Positions 38,279 through 46,247 of a stretch of DNA of 64,000 bases are shown here, piece after piece. The position numbers and the translations under genes are program-made. The stretch is from DYFX01 sp964400625. Lineage in GTDB: Bacteria; Patescibacteriota; Patescibacteriia; SG8-24; DYFX01. Every line of letters begins with the position of its first letter. Positions within the stretch are counted from its first letter, which is position 1. The notes below the pieces were generated by a model. It was not told where the DNA came from, did no database searches, and worked only from the letters and a program-made list of their open reading frames with translations. Where the stretch lies: NCBI GenBank assembly GCA_964400625.1, contig CAYNUS010000002.1:109013-173012 (forward strand). Reading direction: 5' to 3'.

Positions 38279-38686
38279 ATGAAGCTGTATAACCTCTTCA
38301 TCAGCCATTCCTGGGCCTACGGGAGTGACTATGACAACCTCGTCGCCCTCCTGAATGCAGACCCCCGCTTCAACTACCGAAACTACTCTGTCCCCAAGGA
38401 TGACCCGATTCATCGGGCGGGTACCGATCGTGAACTGGCGGACGCCATTCAGAACCAGATGCGTTTCTGCGACGCCATCATCATCCTCGGAGGCAAGTAC
38501 TCCACCTACAGCAAGTGGATTCAAAAGGAAATCTCGATTGCCAAGGCCTTCACGAATCCCAAGCCCATCATCGGCATCCGCCCGTGGGGGGCCCTGCAGG
38601 TGTCTCAGATCGTGCAGGACCATGCGGACGAGCTAGTGGCGTGGAACACCTCGTCCATCGTCACGGCCATCCGTAATCATTCGTAA
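38279..38686 (+). CDS. TIR domain protein (MTH538/DUF1863, ThsB-like fold)
   Basis: A 135-residue single-domain protein. The start KLYNLFISHSWAYGSDYDNL, the RNYSVPKDDPIH segment, CDAIIILGGKYSTYSKWIQKEI and PIIGIRPWGA match the MTH538 TIR-like family. That family includes ThsB of the Thoeris anti-phage system, where the TIR enzyme makes a nucleotide signal from NAD+. The catalytic residue cannot be assigned by eye. The next gene starts one base after its stop, so the two proteins are probably made together. Confidence 0.85.
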   Translation: MKLYNLFISHSWAYGSDYDNLVALLNADPRFNYRNYSVPKDDPIHRAGTDRELADAIQNQMRFCDAIIILGGKYSTYSKWIQKEISIAKAFTNPKPIIGIRPWGALQVSQIVQDHADELVAWNTSSIVTAIRNHS

Positions 38687-38687
38687 T

Positions 38688-39209
38688 ATGGAGCAGTCCT
38701 GCGAATGTGAGCGCGCACGTTCCGTGCGCTCGGTCGCCCCCAAGACTTACGGGGGACGCTACCGTGACCACGTTTTGGAGCAGTACCGCATGTTCCTCGA
38801 CGGGATGGAGAAGAACTCGGATAGGCGGCGCACCGTTGTCCAGTTCTTCATCGGGGCCAACACGGCACTCTTCGCGCTTGTCGGCTTCACCTTCGAACTC
38901 GGTAGCTCGTTGACCAAGCTGGCGGCTCGGTTGTCGATTACTGCGGCGGGCATCTTGGTCTGTGTCCTATTCTACTACCTGTTCAAGTCGCACAAGCAGC
39001 TGGCCAGCGCAAAGTTCAGGGTCATCGAACAAATTGAAGCGATGCTGCCGTTGAAGCCACACGCAAGCGAGTGGTTTCAACTGAAACGCGGGAGGGATCC
39101 GAAGGTCTACTTTTCCTTCTCACGGCTTGAAGCCCTACTCCCCGTGTTGTTCGGGGTAGGTTACTTCGTTTTCGGGGCACTGTCGTACTACGCGTTCACT
39201 CTCGTCTAG
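38688..39209 (+). CDS. RipA-like small membrane protein, partner of the TIR gene
   Basis: A 173-residue protein with the pattern RDHVLEQYRMFLDGMEKNSDRRRTVVQFFIGANTALFALVGF. An amphipathic helix leads into a membrane hairpin (about 50-68 and 80-103), then a soluble segment ending in a third membrane segment (about 148-170). This resembles a family I recall as RipA-like octameric membrane proteins. Next to a TIR gene it is a plausible membrane effector, but that is inference. A weak hairpin followed by TTTT lies downstream (39220-39262). Confidence 0.7.
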   Translation: MEQSCECERARSVRSVAPKTYGGRYRDHVLEQYRMFLDGMEKNSDRRRTVVQFFIGANTALFALVGFTFELGSSLTKLAARLSITAAGILVCVLFYYLFKSHKQLASAKFRVIEQIEAMLPLKPHASEWFQLKRGRDPKVYFSFSRLEALLPVLFGVGYFVFGALSYYAFTLV

Positions 39210-39283
39210 CGCGAGGGTAGCGCCGAACCAGCAAGGAGCTGCCATTCTGGCGGTTCTTTTGTGTTTTGGGGTGCCGGAGGTAC

Positions 39284-40021
39284 TCAGTGCGTTGGGTTTG
39301 GACTAGATACCCTGACTCCCAGCATGTAACCAGTCACGATGAACGCGGCGAGCATGGCAATCGCCGCAAGAATCCGTGCGGTCTCTCGCTTTAGTTTAAA
39401 AATACGCTCTAGCGCATCCGTAAGCAGGTAGAACAACGTCAGCATCCCTGTGAGCGCAGCCACTACCGCCTTTTGATATTTCTGAACAAGCAAAAGAAGA
39501 GGCGCCACCTGCACATACGTAACGGCCACGGTTATCACGAGCCATAGTAGGAGTTTCCTGGGTCTTTCCTTGACTTGACTGCGCATCAAGGTGAGCAAGG
39601 TGATCCTCAATCTCAATAGGACGACGAAGACCGCGACATATGTGAGTGGGTTCCTTGCCAGACCGACGATCTCACCTTGGTACTGTAGCCAGGCGAAGTC
39701 TCCGATCGCATAAAGCAGGGCGAGGCCCAACAGAGCCGTGGCCAAGCCGAATGTTCCGAAAAAATCTACCTTCTTACCCACAATGACGTCTTCGATTCTC
39801 AGTGCGAGCATGAATACTTGATAAACCAGCACCGTCAGACCGGCCATAATTATGGCCAACCACGCGAGCTTTACGTAATTCAATGCCCCCGCGGCAGCTG
39901 AATCGGTTGGTGTTGGAAACGCCAAAAAAAGGGCGCCGACCACAAAGACCGTGCCGACAATTTCGAACAGGTGTTTCTTGTCCACCCAAAACTCCTGAAG
40001 CAGTGAGTTCTTCCTTTCCAT
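39284..40021 (-). CDS. Multi-pass membrane protein of the island
   Basis: An unrecognised 245-residue protein with six to seven hydrophobic segments, no visible catalytic motif and a short basic N terminus (MERKNSLLQEFW). It converges on the TIR/RipA-like pair and is the last gene before the proposed right border. Base composition matches the island. Confidence 0.65.
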   Translation of the reverse strand: MERKNSLLQEFWVDKKHLFEIVGTVFVVGALFLAFPTPTDSAAAGALNYVKLAWLAIIMAGLTVLVYQVFMLALRIEDVIVGKKVDFFGTFGLATALLGLALLYAIGDFAWLQYQGEIVGLARNPLTYVAVFVVLLRLRITLLTLMRSQVKERPRKLLLWLVITVAVTYVQVAPLLLLVQKYQKAVVAALTGMLTLFYLLTDALERIFKLKRETARILAAIAMLAAFIVTGYMLGVRVSSPNPTH

Positions 40022-40193
40022 AGCCGCTTCAGATTACATCAACATTGGCACATTAACCAACCTGATCGAATGATGGGATTCCACTCCCTCGGGGCAGTCA
40101 CTTATCCCACCACGATTGGTGCCCCCTGTAGGTCCCTCGCAAAGCTTGCCCAAACCTTAAGGTCAGCCACGAGTTCGTTCCACATCTCAGTGG

Positions 40194-40205
40194 TTCGGGC
40201 TACCA
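40194..40205 (+). repeat. Right attachment-site candidate
   Basis: TTCGGGCTACCA, one mismatch to the tRNA-Glu 3' end. Like the tRNA itself, it is followed at once by a terminator hairpin, which may be the original tRNA terminator displaced by insertion. Upstream, 40022-40193 has no gene that I can support. Confidence 0.5.
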
Positions 40206-40209
40206 TCGG

Positions 40210-40238
40210 AAACACCGCTTCGAAGGCGGTGTTTTCGT
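40210..40238 (+). terminator. Terminator at the right island border
   Basis: AACACCGC and GCGGTGTT arms followed by TTTTCGTTT. No plus-strand gene directly precedes it, which fits a displaced tRNA terminator. Confidence 0.65.
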
Positions 40239-40248
40239 TTGGGGAGAC

Positions 40249-40277
40249 TTGACCGATCGGGCGTTTCGGCGTATGCT
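40249..40277 (+). promoter_or_regulatory. Promoter of a short transcript
   Basis: TTGACC and TATGCT with a 17-base spacer. Confidence 0.6.
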
Positions 40278-40283
40278 CCGGCG

Positions 40284-40416
40284 GACATGGAACTCGCTCG
40301 TCGAGCTCTGATACGGAACGTCGTCGTCTTCGCTACCCGATGACGCCCGAGCTTCAGGGGCGCGTGCAACTCGCGCCCGGTCAACGGACACGCCCGCTAC
40401 TCGGCGGGCGTTTCGT
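40284..40416 (+). ncRNA. Candidate small RNA of about 130 bases
   Basis: A promoter upstream and a terminator downstream (ACGCCCGC / GCGGGCGT then TTTCGTT) bound a stretch without a convincing gene; the only frame with an ATG encodes 18 residues. Inside is a strong hairpin GGGCGCG / CGCGCCC (40358-40378). It does not match tRNA, SRP RNA, 6S or tmRNA by eye. Confidence 0.4.
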
Positions 40417-40421
40417 TACCC

Positions 40422-40450
40422 TTGACATTTCGGGCTTTTCGCGCTATCAT
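40422..40450 (+). promoter_or_regulatory. Promoter of the 58-residue membrane protein gene
   Basis: TTGACA and TATCAT with a 17-base spacer, close to consensus. Confidence 0.75.
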
Positions 40451-40485
40451 GCCGGAACCGAACACCCCAACCGAGGAGACCTCCC

Positions 40486-40662
40486 ATGGCCCGCATCGCA
40501 CCTTTCATCCTGCTCATCGTCCTCGCCGTCTGCGCCGTCCTCTACCACCGCGCCAAGCGCGAGGCCCCCGATCCGTACGCCGCGTGCGCCAAGACGGCGA
40601 CCGAGGCCGAGCGCGCCGCATGCCGCAGCCAAGTCGACTTCGCGATGTCGGCCGGCTGGTAG
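40486..40662 (+). CDS. Very small single-pass membrane protein
   Basis: A 58-residue protein with one N-terminal membrane helix (IAPFILLIVLAVCAVLYH) and a short soluble part with two further cysteines (YAACAKTATEAERAACRSQ). GAGGAG stands seven to ten bases before the ATG. A near-consensus promoter precedes and a terminator follows, so it is a complete small transcription unit. Function unknown. Confidence 0.65.
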   Translation: MARIAPFILLIVLAVCAVLYHRAKREAPDPYAACAKTATEAERAACRSQVDFAMSAGW

Positions 40663-40681
40663 CCCGCGCCCCAACCCCATT

Positions 40682-40700
40682 CCCGCCGACGGCGGTTTTT
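40682..40700 (+). terminator. Terminator of the 58-residue gene
   Basis: CCGCC and GGCGG arms with a 3-base loop followed by TTTTTT. Confidence 0.75.
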
Positions 40701-40713
40701 TCATATCCTGAGA

Positions 40714-40742
40714 TTGACGCGGCGGCCTCGTTCCGCTACCGT
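40714..40742 (+). promoter_or_regulatory. Promoter of the 96-residue gene
   Basis: TTGACG and TACCGT with a 17-base spacer. Confidence 0.5.
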
Positions 40743-40768
40743 CCCGGCAGACCTTTCAAGGAGTGACC

Positions 40769-41059
40769 ATGCCGGAACCCGAAGCGAAGTTCCACGATCA
40801 TCCCCGCAACATGCACGACCAGCTGTACGGCAAGCGTCTCGTCGAAGGCGACACGCTCGAGCCGAACGACGCTTACACGTCGAGCGGCGGCTACTGGGAG
40901 AAGTGCACCTGCCCCGGCCTCACGCTCGGCCCGCAGACCGGCGACCCGGTCTGGGTCCGTCCGGTGGCGCCGCCCGAGGGGACGATCTACGTCCAGGGCG
41001 GCTCCGCGAACCCGCCGGACCGCTACCCCATCGCTTCCTCCGCCTCGAACGACGAATGA
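40769..41059 (+). CDS. Small hypothetical protein
   Basis: A 96-residue soluble protein rich in Pro, Gly and Asp with a CTC pair, and no family that I recognise. The ATG at 40769 is preferred because AAGGAG stands five bases before it; an in-frame GTG lies inside that site. It is a single-gene unit with its own promoter and terminator. Confidence 0.6.
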   Translation: MPEPEAKFHDHPRNMHDQLYGKRLVEGDTLEPNDAYTSSGGYWEKCTCPGLTLGPQTGDPVWVRPVAPPEGTIYVQGGSANPPDRYPIASSASNDE

Positions 41060-41084
41060 ACCCGCCCCCGGCGGGTCTTTTTTT
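41060..41084 (+). terminator. Terminator of the 96-residue gene
   Basis: ACCCGCC and GGCGGGT arms with a CCC loop followed by a run of seven T. Confidence 0.85.
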
Positions 41085-41126
41085 CTCCTGTCGCCGGGAG
41101 GCTTCAGGCGCTATACTGGAACGACT

Positions 41127-41846
41127 ATGCGCAAGATCCTCCTCACCCTCGGCATCTTCACGGTCCTGACCGCCGCCTATCACTTCCTGTCCCTGCGCGT
41201 CTCGCTCGACGAAGGCAGCCTGCTCCTCACGATCTCGTCCTTCCTCTTCGCCATCTTCGCCGGCTTCTTCATGGCCCGCCAAGGCGACCGCTACTCCTCC
41301 ATCCGCGGGGCCATCGCCGAGTTCGACGGCAACATGACCGCGCTGTATCGCGACTTCGGCCACCTCTCGAAGGAACTGCAGGCGCGCGCCGCGGACATCA
41401 TCCGCCGCCATTACGCCGTCATCCTGGAAAAGCGCGCCTGGGACCACCACTTCATGAACACGTCGGACACCATCACCTCGCTGCACGCCGTCCTGGACGA
41501 CGCCGGCGGCCACGACGATACGGAGATCCATGAGGCGGCCATCGCAGGCATCCGCTCCGCGCTCGGCCAGCTCCAGGTCGTCCGCAAGGGCATGATCGGC
41601 CTGCATGTCGAACGCATCCCGGCCTTCCAGTGGGCGCTCATCGCCATCCTCGCCGTCGTCCTCCTCGCCTCCATCTCCGGCGTACCCTCGACGCTTCTCG
41701 GCTCGATCCTGAAAGGCGCGTTCGGCACGTCCGTCGTCCTCGTCATCGTCCTGCTGCGCGATTTCGACGGCCTGAAATTCTTCGAAGGCGCGATCGGCAC
41801 GCGCTCCGCCGAGGACATCCTCGGCATCCTCGACGGCCGGAAGTGA
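41127..41846 (+). CDS. Membrane protein, DUF4239/bestrophin-like layout
   Basis: A 239-residue protein with two N-terminal membrane segments (about 5-22 and 30-48), a long helical soluble middle with conserved-looking WDHHFMN, and two C-terminal membrane segments (about 168-188 and 195-212). The 2+2 arrangement resembles DUF4239 proteins, but the match is only topological. TATACT at 41112-41117 ends nine bases before the ATG and no Shine-Dalgarno is present, so the mRNA is likely almost leaderless. Confidence 0.6.
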   Translation: MRKILLTLGIFTVLTAAYHFLSLRVSLDEGSLLLTISSFLFAIFAGFFMARQGDRYSSIRGAIAEFDGNMTALYRDFGHLSKELQARAADIIRRHYAVILEKRAWDHHFMNTSDTITSLHAVLDDAGGHDDTEIHEAAIAGIRSALGQLQVVRKGMIGLHVERIPAFQWALIAILAVVLLASISGVPSTLLGSILKGAFGTSVVLVIVLLRDFDGLKFFEGAIGTRSAEDILGILDGRK

Positions 41847-41856
41847 TCCGTGGAAA

Positions 41857-41886
41857 CGAAACGCCCTCCCGAAGGAGGGCGTTTTT
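41857..41886. terminator. Bidirectional terminator
   Basis: ACGCCCTCC and GGAGGGCGT arms between convergent genes, with TTTTT on the plus side and TTTCGTTT on the minus side. Confidence 0.8.
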
Positions 41887-41890
41887 CGGT

Positions 41891-44800
41891 TCAGTAGGTC
41901 CCCTTGCCGTCGAGGGCCCAGCCGACCACGTTCGCGTTCTTGTACTGCCAGAGGTACTTGCGCGGCGGGTTCGTGCGGTACTTGGAGCGGCCCGTCGAGT
42001 TGCGCGTCCAGTACGCGATGGACTCGTCATGCGTGAGGAGCAGTTCCTTCACGGCGTTCGAGAGCGTCGCCTTCTGGGCGGCGTCCGTCGAGAAGTACGC
42101 GCCAAGGGCGACCGCCACGCCGACGTCGAGCGAATGCTCGAAGCCGTCGTACGGGTTCGGGTCGGTGTCGCGCTTCGGACCGAAGCTCGCGGCGATGTAG
42201 TACGGATACCAGCGGCCGTCCGTCATCGGGCCGTCTTGCGGAGGCGTGAGCGGTTCGATGCCGCGTTCCACCTCGCAGCGCGCGAGGTCGACGAGCGACG
42301 CGGGGACCGACGGCGTGCCGACGGCGTGGTAGGCGCGCAGGTGGCCGTAGGCGAGCAGGCTCGACATCCAGGGCGAGAAGGTGTGCGCGTCCCCTTCCGG
42401 CGGGTAGTTGAAGCAGCCGTTGGGCGCGTTACCGTCGAGCGGCGAGGTCTGGCGGGCGCGCATCGCGGCGATGCCGTCGTTCACGACCGAGCGCTGGTGC
42501 GCGCTGCCCGTGAGTTCCGCGTCGACGGCGTGCGCGAGGAGCGCGTAGCCGCGATGGCGTTCCGTCTCGCCCGTGCCTTCGAGGTTGATGTGGAACTCCA
42601 TGCCCCACGAGATGTAGCCGATCTTCTTCAGGACCGTCGCGTCGCCGTTCAGCAGGTAGTTCGTGAGGAGGTTCTCGGAGTACGAGTACTTCATGTCGTG
42701 CCACGAGTTCGTCGCCGTCGGGTTCTTCAGCTTGAAGCTGCCGACGCAGTACGGGTAGTACGTGCCGGAGCACGACTCGGGGCCGTAGATGTTCTGGGCG
42801 TAGTGGTTCGCGGCGCGGTTGGCCTCGCGGAGCATGTCGACGTTGCCGGTGCGCAGATAGCCGTTATAGAAGGTCTGCGCGCGGTCGTAGAGCCACGGCT
42901 CCGGGTCGGTGTAGAAGTCGATCATGTCCTCGGACGAGGTCACGGGCCACGACTGCTTCACGGAGTGCTGATTGATGAGCGAGTAGAAGAAGTCGTCGGT
43001 GGCCTGGTCGGAATCGGCCATGTAGGCGCGCGTGCCGGCGAGATTCACCATCGGGACGAGCGAGGCGCAGGAGAGATATTCATGGTCGATGGCGGCGAGC
43101 ACGCGCGGTTCGCGGATCGTGAGGCCGCTCGTGTTCACCGAAGGCGCATAGGTGCCGTCGTTCACGACGCGGTAGGTGTCGGCGACCGGCGTCTCGGTCG
43201 GGAGGCTCTGCGTGCGGGCGCGGTTGAGGCCGACCGTGACCGTGACCGGGGCGGTCGAGGGGAAGTTCATGTCGAACTGCACGAGCACCGAACGGATGCC
43301 GGGGTTGCCGGACGCCGTCAGGCCGTTGCAGAGCAGGGCTTGCGGCGGCATCTGTTCCCAGGCGCCGAGACTGCGGACGAAGGCGGGGATCTCCTGGCCG
43401 GAGGCGTTCGTCACCTTCACGTTCGCGGCGTTCACGAGCGTTCCGGGCGCGAGCGGCAGGCCGAACGAGACGCGGCGCACGGCGCCGACGGCGTCGGCGG
43501 CCGGGTGAAGCGTCACCGTCACGTCCTTGGCGGTCGCGTTGGCGGCGGCGCCGTTCGAGGAGACGTCGTTGCGGAGATCCATCTCCGCGGTCATCGAGCG
43601 GTAGTTCGTCGGGCGCGCGTTATAGCCTGCGACCTCGAGGTCGGTCGAAGGGCTCGGAGTCGGGGTCGGAGTCGGCGTCGGCGAAGGCGTGGGCGAAGGG
43701 GTCGGAGTCGGCGCCGGGGCGGACGACGTCTTCTGCACGACGTAGAAATGCGCATCCTCGACCGCGGCCGAAATCGTGCCGCCGTCATTCAGCTTGAACT
43801 GGAAGAGGACGCGGTCGAGCTGGGCGCCGGCGAGCGGGAGGCTCTGGTAGACGTCGACGACCGTCGCGGCGGCGATGGGATACTCCTGGCACTTGGACTT
43901 CGGGTTCGCATCGCCCTGGACGTAGGCGATCGAACAGACCTGGAGCTTCTTCGAGGCGGAAGATCCGGATTCCACGCGCACCTTGGCCTTGGCCGTGAGC
44001 GAATCGGCGTACGGGCCAGCTTCCCAGGCGTAGTCATGGTAGTGCCAGATGCGTCCGTAGCCGTTCACGTTCACGCGCAGGCTCTTGGCGCCGGCGATGG
44101 GGTTCGCGGTCTCGTGCGCGACCGAACCGTCTGAGGAGGAATTGGGCTCGAACCCGCCGAGCGAGGTCTCGAAGCCCGGATCGGCGATGAGATCGGCGAG
44201 CGTGTGGTCGGCCGGGACGTTCGGCATCTGGCCGGTCGGGGCGGGCGTCGGGGCGGGCGCGGTGCAGGACTGGCTCACGGCGGGGCTCGGCGTGACGACG
44301 CCGGCGCAGTCGTTCGTCATGGTGCAGGTGCGCGTCTGGGTGCCGCTCGCGCTGCAGGCGCTCCAATCGCCGCACGACCAGGTGTCGGCCGTGCAGCTCG
44401 GCGTCGGGGCCGGCGTCGGGGCCGGAGGCGGAGGCGTGGTGGTCGTCGGGGTGCCGAGGTTCTTGTCGGCGCTGATGTGCGTGGCGGAGGCGAGTTCGGC
44501 GTCGCGGGAATATTCCGACGCTGACGCGATGGCGGCGCCGTGCGTGTAGTTCACGAAGAAGGCGTCCGGGATGTCGTCGACGAGCGCGGCCCAGCCCGCG
44601 CCGAAGATCGCGGACGCGACCGCTTCCGACGCGATGTGGCGGAGGACGCCGCCGCGCGAGACCGCGTAGACCTTCGGGTCCGTGTCGATCTTGATCATCT
44701 TGAAGCCGGGGCGGTACGTGACGTTGCCGCCGATCTGGATCGCGGCCATCTCGTCGGCCGTGACCGTCTGCACGCCGCTGAAATCCGCGTACCACGTCTT

Positions 44801-44986
44801 GAACACGCGCTCGTTCGGGAAGACGTAGCGCTTGCCGTCGGCGCCGTAGTAGTACACCGCGGCGTGATCCGCGCGCTTGATGAGCGAACCGTGCGTCGGC
44901 GCCGCCTTTGCGGGCGCGGGAATGCCGGCGAAACCCATCGCGAACATGAGGACCATGACCAACGTGGCGCGGAAGACGTTCTTCAT
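41891..44986 (-). CDS. Large secreted multidomain surface protein
   Basis: A 1031-residue exported protein. The signal peptide ends near AKA (28). The first domain (HGSLIKRADHAAVYYYGADGKRYVFPNE ... FFVNYTHGA) is shared with the phosphodiester glycosidase at 49.1 kb. Next come a Thr/Pro linker, a TSP1-like cysteine repeat (WSCGDWSACSASGTQTRTC), a beta-sandwich-like region (about 290-430), a long Pro/Thr/Ser linker, another beta region, and a C-terminal domain of about 400 residues resembling an alpha-helical toroid of sugar-active enzymes. The ATG at 44986 gives the intact signal peptide. Enzymatic activity is not established. Confidence 0.75.
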   Translation of the reverse strand: MKNVFRATLVMVLMFAMGFAGIPAPAKAAPTHGSLIKRADHAAVYYYGADGKRYVFPNERVFKTWYADFSGVQTVTADEMAAIQIGGNVTYRPGFKMIKIDTDPKVYAVSRGGVLRHIASEAVASAIFGAGWAALVDDIPDAFFVNYTHGAAIASASEYSRDAELASATHISADKNLGTPTTTTPPPPAPTPAPTPSCTADTWSCGDWSACSASGTQTRTCTMTNDCAGVVTPSPAVSQSCTAPAPTPAPTGQMPNVPADHTLADLIADPGFETSLGGFEPNSSSDGSVAHETANPIAGAKSLRVNVNGYGRIWHYHDYAWEAGPYADSLTAKAKVRVESGSSASKKLQVCSIAYVQGDANPKSKCQEYPIAAATVVDVYQSLPLAGAQLDRVLFQFKLNDGGTISAAVEDAHFYVVQKTSSAPAPTPTPSPTPSPTPTPTPTPSPSTDLEVAGYNARPTNYRSMTAEMDLRNDVSSNGAAANATAKDVTVTLHPAADAVGAVRRVSFGLPLAPGTLVNAANVKVTNASGQEIPAFVRSLGAWEQMPPQALLCNGLTASGNPGIRSVLVQFDMNFPSTAPVTVTVGLNRARTQSLPTETPVADTYRVVNDGTYAPSVNTSGLTIREPRVLAAIDHEYLSCASLVPMVNLAGTRAYMADSDQATDDFFYSLINQHSVKQSWPVTSSEDMIDFYTDPEPWLYDRAQTFYNGYLRTGNVDMLREANRAANHYAQNIYGPESCSGTYYPYCVGSFKLKNPTATNSWHDMKYSYSENLLTNYLLNGDATVLKKIGYISWGMEFHINLEGTGETERHRGYALLAHAVDAELTGSAHQRSVVNDGIAAMRARQTSPLDGNAPNGCFNYPPEGDAHTFSPWMSSLLAYGHLRAYHAVGTPSVPASLVDLARCEVERGIEPLTPPQDGPMTDGRWYPYYIAASFGPKRDTDPNPYDGFEHSLDVGVAVALGAYFSTDAAQKATLSNAVKELLLTHDESIAYWTRNSTGRSKYRTNPPRKYLWQYKNANVVGWALDGKGTY

Positions 44987-45083
44987 ATGCACAGGCGTGA
45001 GTGGGAAAGCGCAATAGTAACAAAACGCGACGACCGACGGAAGACTCAGGTCAAGACGGCGCGGCGCGGCGTTCCTTACAGGT

Positions 45084-46193
45084 TCATTTCTTCGGCAGTC
45101 TCGCGTACAGGTCTTCCGTCTTCGCGGCGATGGCGTCCCAGTCGTATTCCTGGCGGATCCATTCGCGGGCGCGGGCGCCGCGTTCCTCGACGATCTCCGG
45201 ATGGTTGAGGAGCTCGCGCAGCTTGGCGCGCAGGTCATCGACGTCGGCGTTCACGAACGTGAGGCCGCTGTGGTCGATCGACTCCATGTTCTCCGGGATG
45301 TCCGAGACGAGCACCGTGCGGCCCGCGGACATCGCCTCCAGGATGGAGATGGAGAGGCCTTCCGCCTCGGACGGATGCGCGTAGACGTAGGCGTTGGCGT
45401 AGAGCTGGGCGAGCGCCTTGCCGTCCTGGAAGCCCGTGAAGACGACGGCGGAATTGCCCTCGCCGAGCGCCTTCAGCTCTTCGGCGTAGGCGCTGTGCGC
45501 GTCGCCCGCGCCGACGATGACGAGCTTCATGCGGTCCTCGAAGCCGTCGAAGGCCTGGATGAGGTGGTGGATGCCCTTCGGCTTCACGAGCCGCGCGACG
45601 GTCAGGATGTAGCCGCCGGGCGTGAGCCCCCACTTCGCGAGCAGGTCGCTGCCAGGATGCGGCTTCGGCGTGGCGCCGTTCGGGATGTAGTCGACGTCCT
45701 TGAAGAGCTTCTCCTTGCAGTAGCGCTTGATGCTGCGCGAGACGGCGATCGTGGCGTGCGGGAGATGCGTGGCGGCCCACTCCCCCAGATGCAGGTAGGT
45801 CCGCGCGAAGAAGCCCCATTTCGCGTTCTGGCGGTCAAGGCTGTGGAACGTGACGACGACGTTCGCCTTCGGCTTGAAGAGGCGCGGGATCCAGGCCAGC
45901 GTGGCCGGCCCGACGCCGTGGTAATGGATGATGTCCGTAGGGTTCGCGACGGCGGAAAGCGTCGCGAAGAACGCGCGCGTCAGCGTATCGAGCGAGCGCG
46001 TCGGGATCGACGGCGCGGCTTGGAGCTTCACGCCCTCATGCGACGCCGGCCCTCCCTCGCGCGGACGCACGTAGCACGTCACCTCGTGGCCCTTGGCCGC
46101 GAGGCGCGTCGAAAGCTCCTCGACGTGGCGCTCGATGCCGCCGGATTCGGCGTCGACAGGCAGGCTTTTCAGGCCGATCATGCGGATCCTCAT
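45084..46193 (-). CDS. Glycosyltransferase, family 4 (GT-B)
   Basis: A 369-residue GT-B glycosyltransferase. The N-terminal half has GGIERHVEELSTRLAAKGHEVTCYV; the C-terminal half has VARLVKPKGIHHLIQAF, VIVGAGD and the E-x7-E motif in HPSEAEGLSISILEAMSAG. It transfers a sugar from an activated donor, acceptor unknown. The start MRIRMIG at 46193 follows a TAGACT box by only a few bases. It lies upstream of the large surface protein on the same strand, so a role in surface glycans is plausible. Confidence 0.9.
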   Translation of the reverse strand: MRIRMIGLKSLPVDAESGGIERHVEELSTRLAAKGHEVTCYVRPREGGPASHEGVKLQAAPSIPTRSLDTLTRAFFATLSAVANPTDIIHYHGVGPATLAWIPRLFKPKANVVVTFHSLDRQNAKWGFFARTYLHLGEWAATHLPHATIAVSRSIKRYCKEKLFKDVDYIPNGATPKPHPGSDLLAKWGLTPGGYILTVARLVKPKGIHHLIQAFDGFEDRMKLVIVGAGDAHSAYAEELKALGEGNSAVVFTGFQDGKALAQLYANAYVYAHPSEAEGLSISILEAMSAGRTVLVSDIPENMESIDHSGLTFVNADVDDLRAKLRELLNHPEIVEERGARAREWIRQEYDWDAIAAKTEDLYARLPKK

Positions 46194-46216
46194 ATGCCCA
46201 CAGTCTAGCACGGAAC

Positions 46217-46246
46217 GGAAAACGCCCCGACCGTCGGTCGAGGCGT
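46217..46246 (-). terminator. Terminator of the ABC-F gene
   Basis: ACGCC-CGACC and GGTCG-GGCGT arms followed by TTTTCC on the minus strand. Confidence 0.65.
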
Positions 46247-46247
46247 C

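Larger units (their letters stand above)
27711..40205. mobile_element. Genomic island integrated at tRNA-Glu
   Basis: The segment between two near-identical 12-base copies of the tRNA-Glu 3' end carries a serine recombinase at its left end, a type I R-M operon and a TIR module. Its base composition is visibly lower in G+C than both flanks. Length is about 12.5 kb. No replication, conjugation or phage structural genes are visible, so it is a simple integrated island rather than a prophage or a conjugative element. Confidence 0.65.

Noticed and set aside
40079..40205. Possible tRNA gene ending in CTACCA at the right island border
   Set aside because: No D-arm, anticodon stem or T-arm can be folded; only the final 12 bases resemble tRNA, so an attachment-site remnant is more likely.
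43640..43730. Tandem short repeats suggesting a CRISPR or satellite
   Set aside because: They encode a Pro/Thr/Ser linker in the surface protein; unit length and spacing do not fit a CRISPR array, and no cas genes exist in the window.
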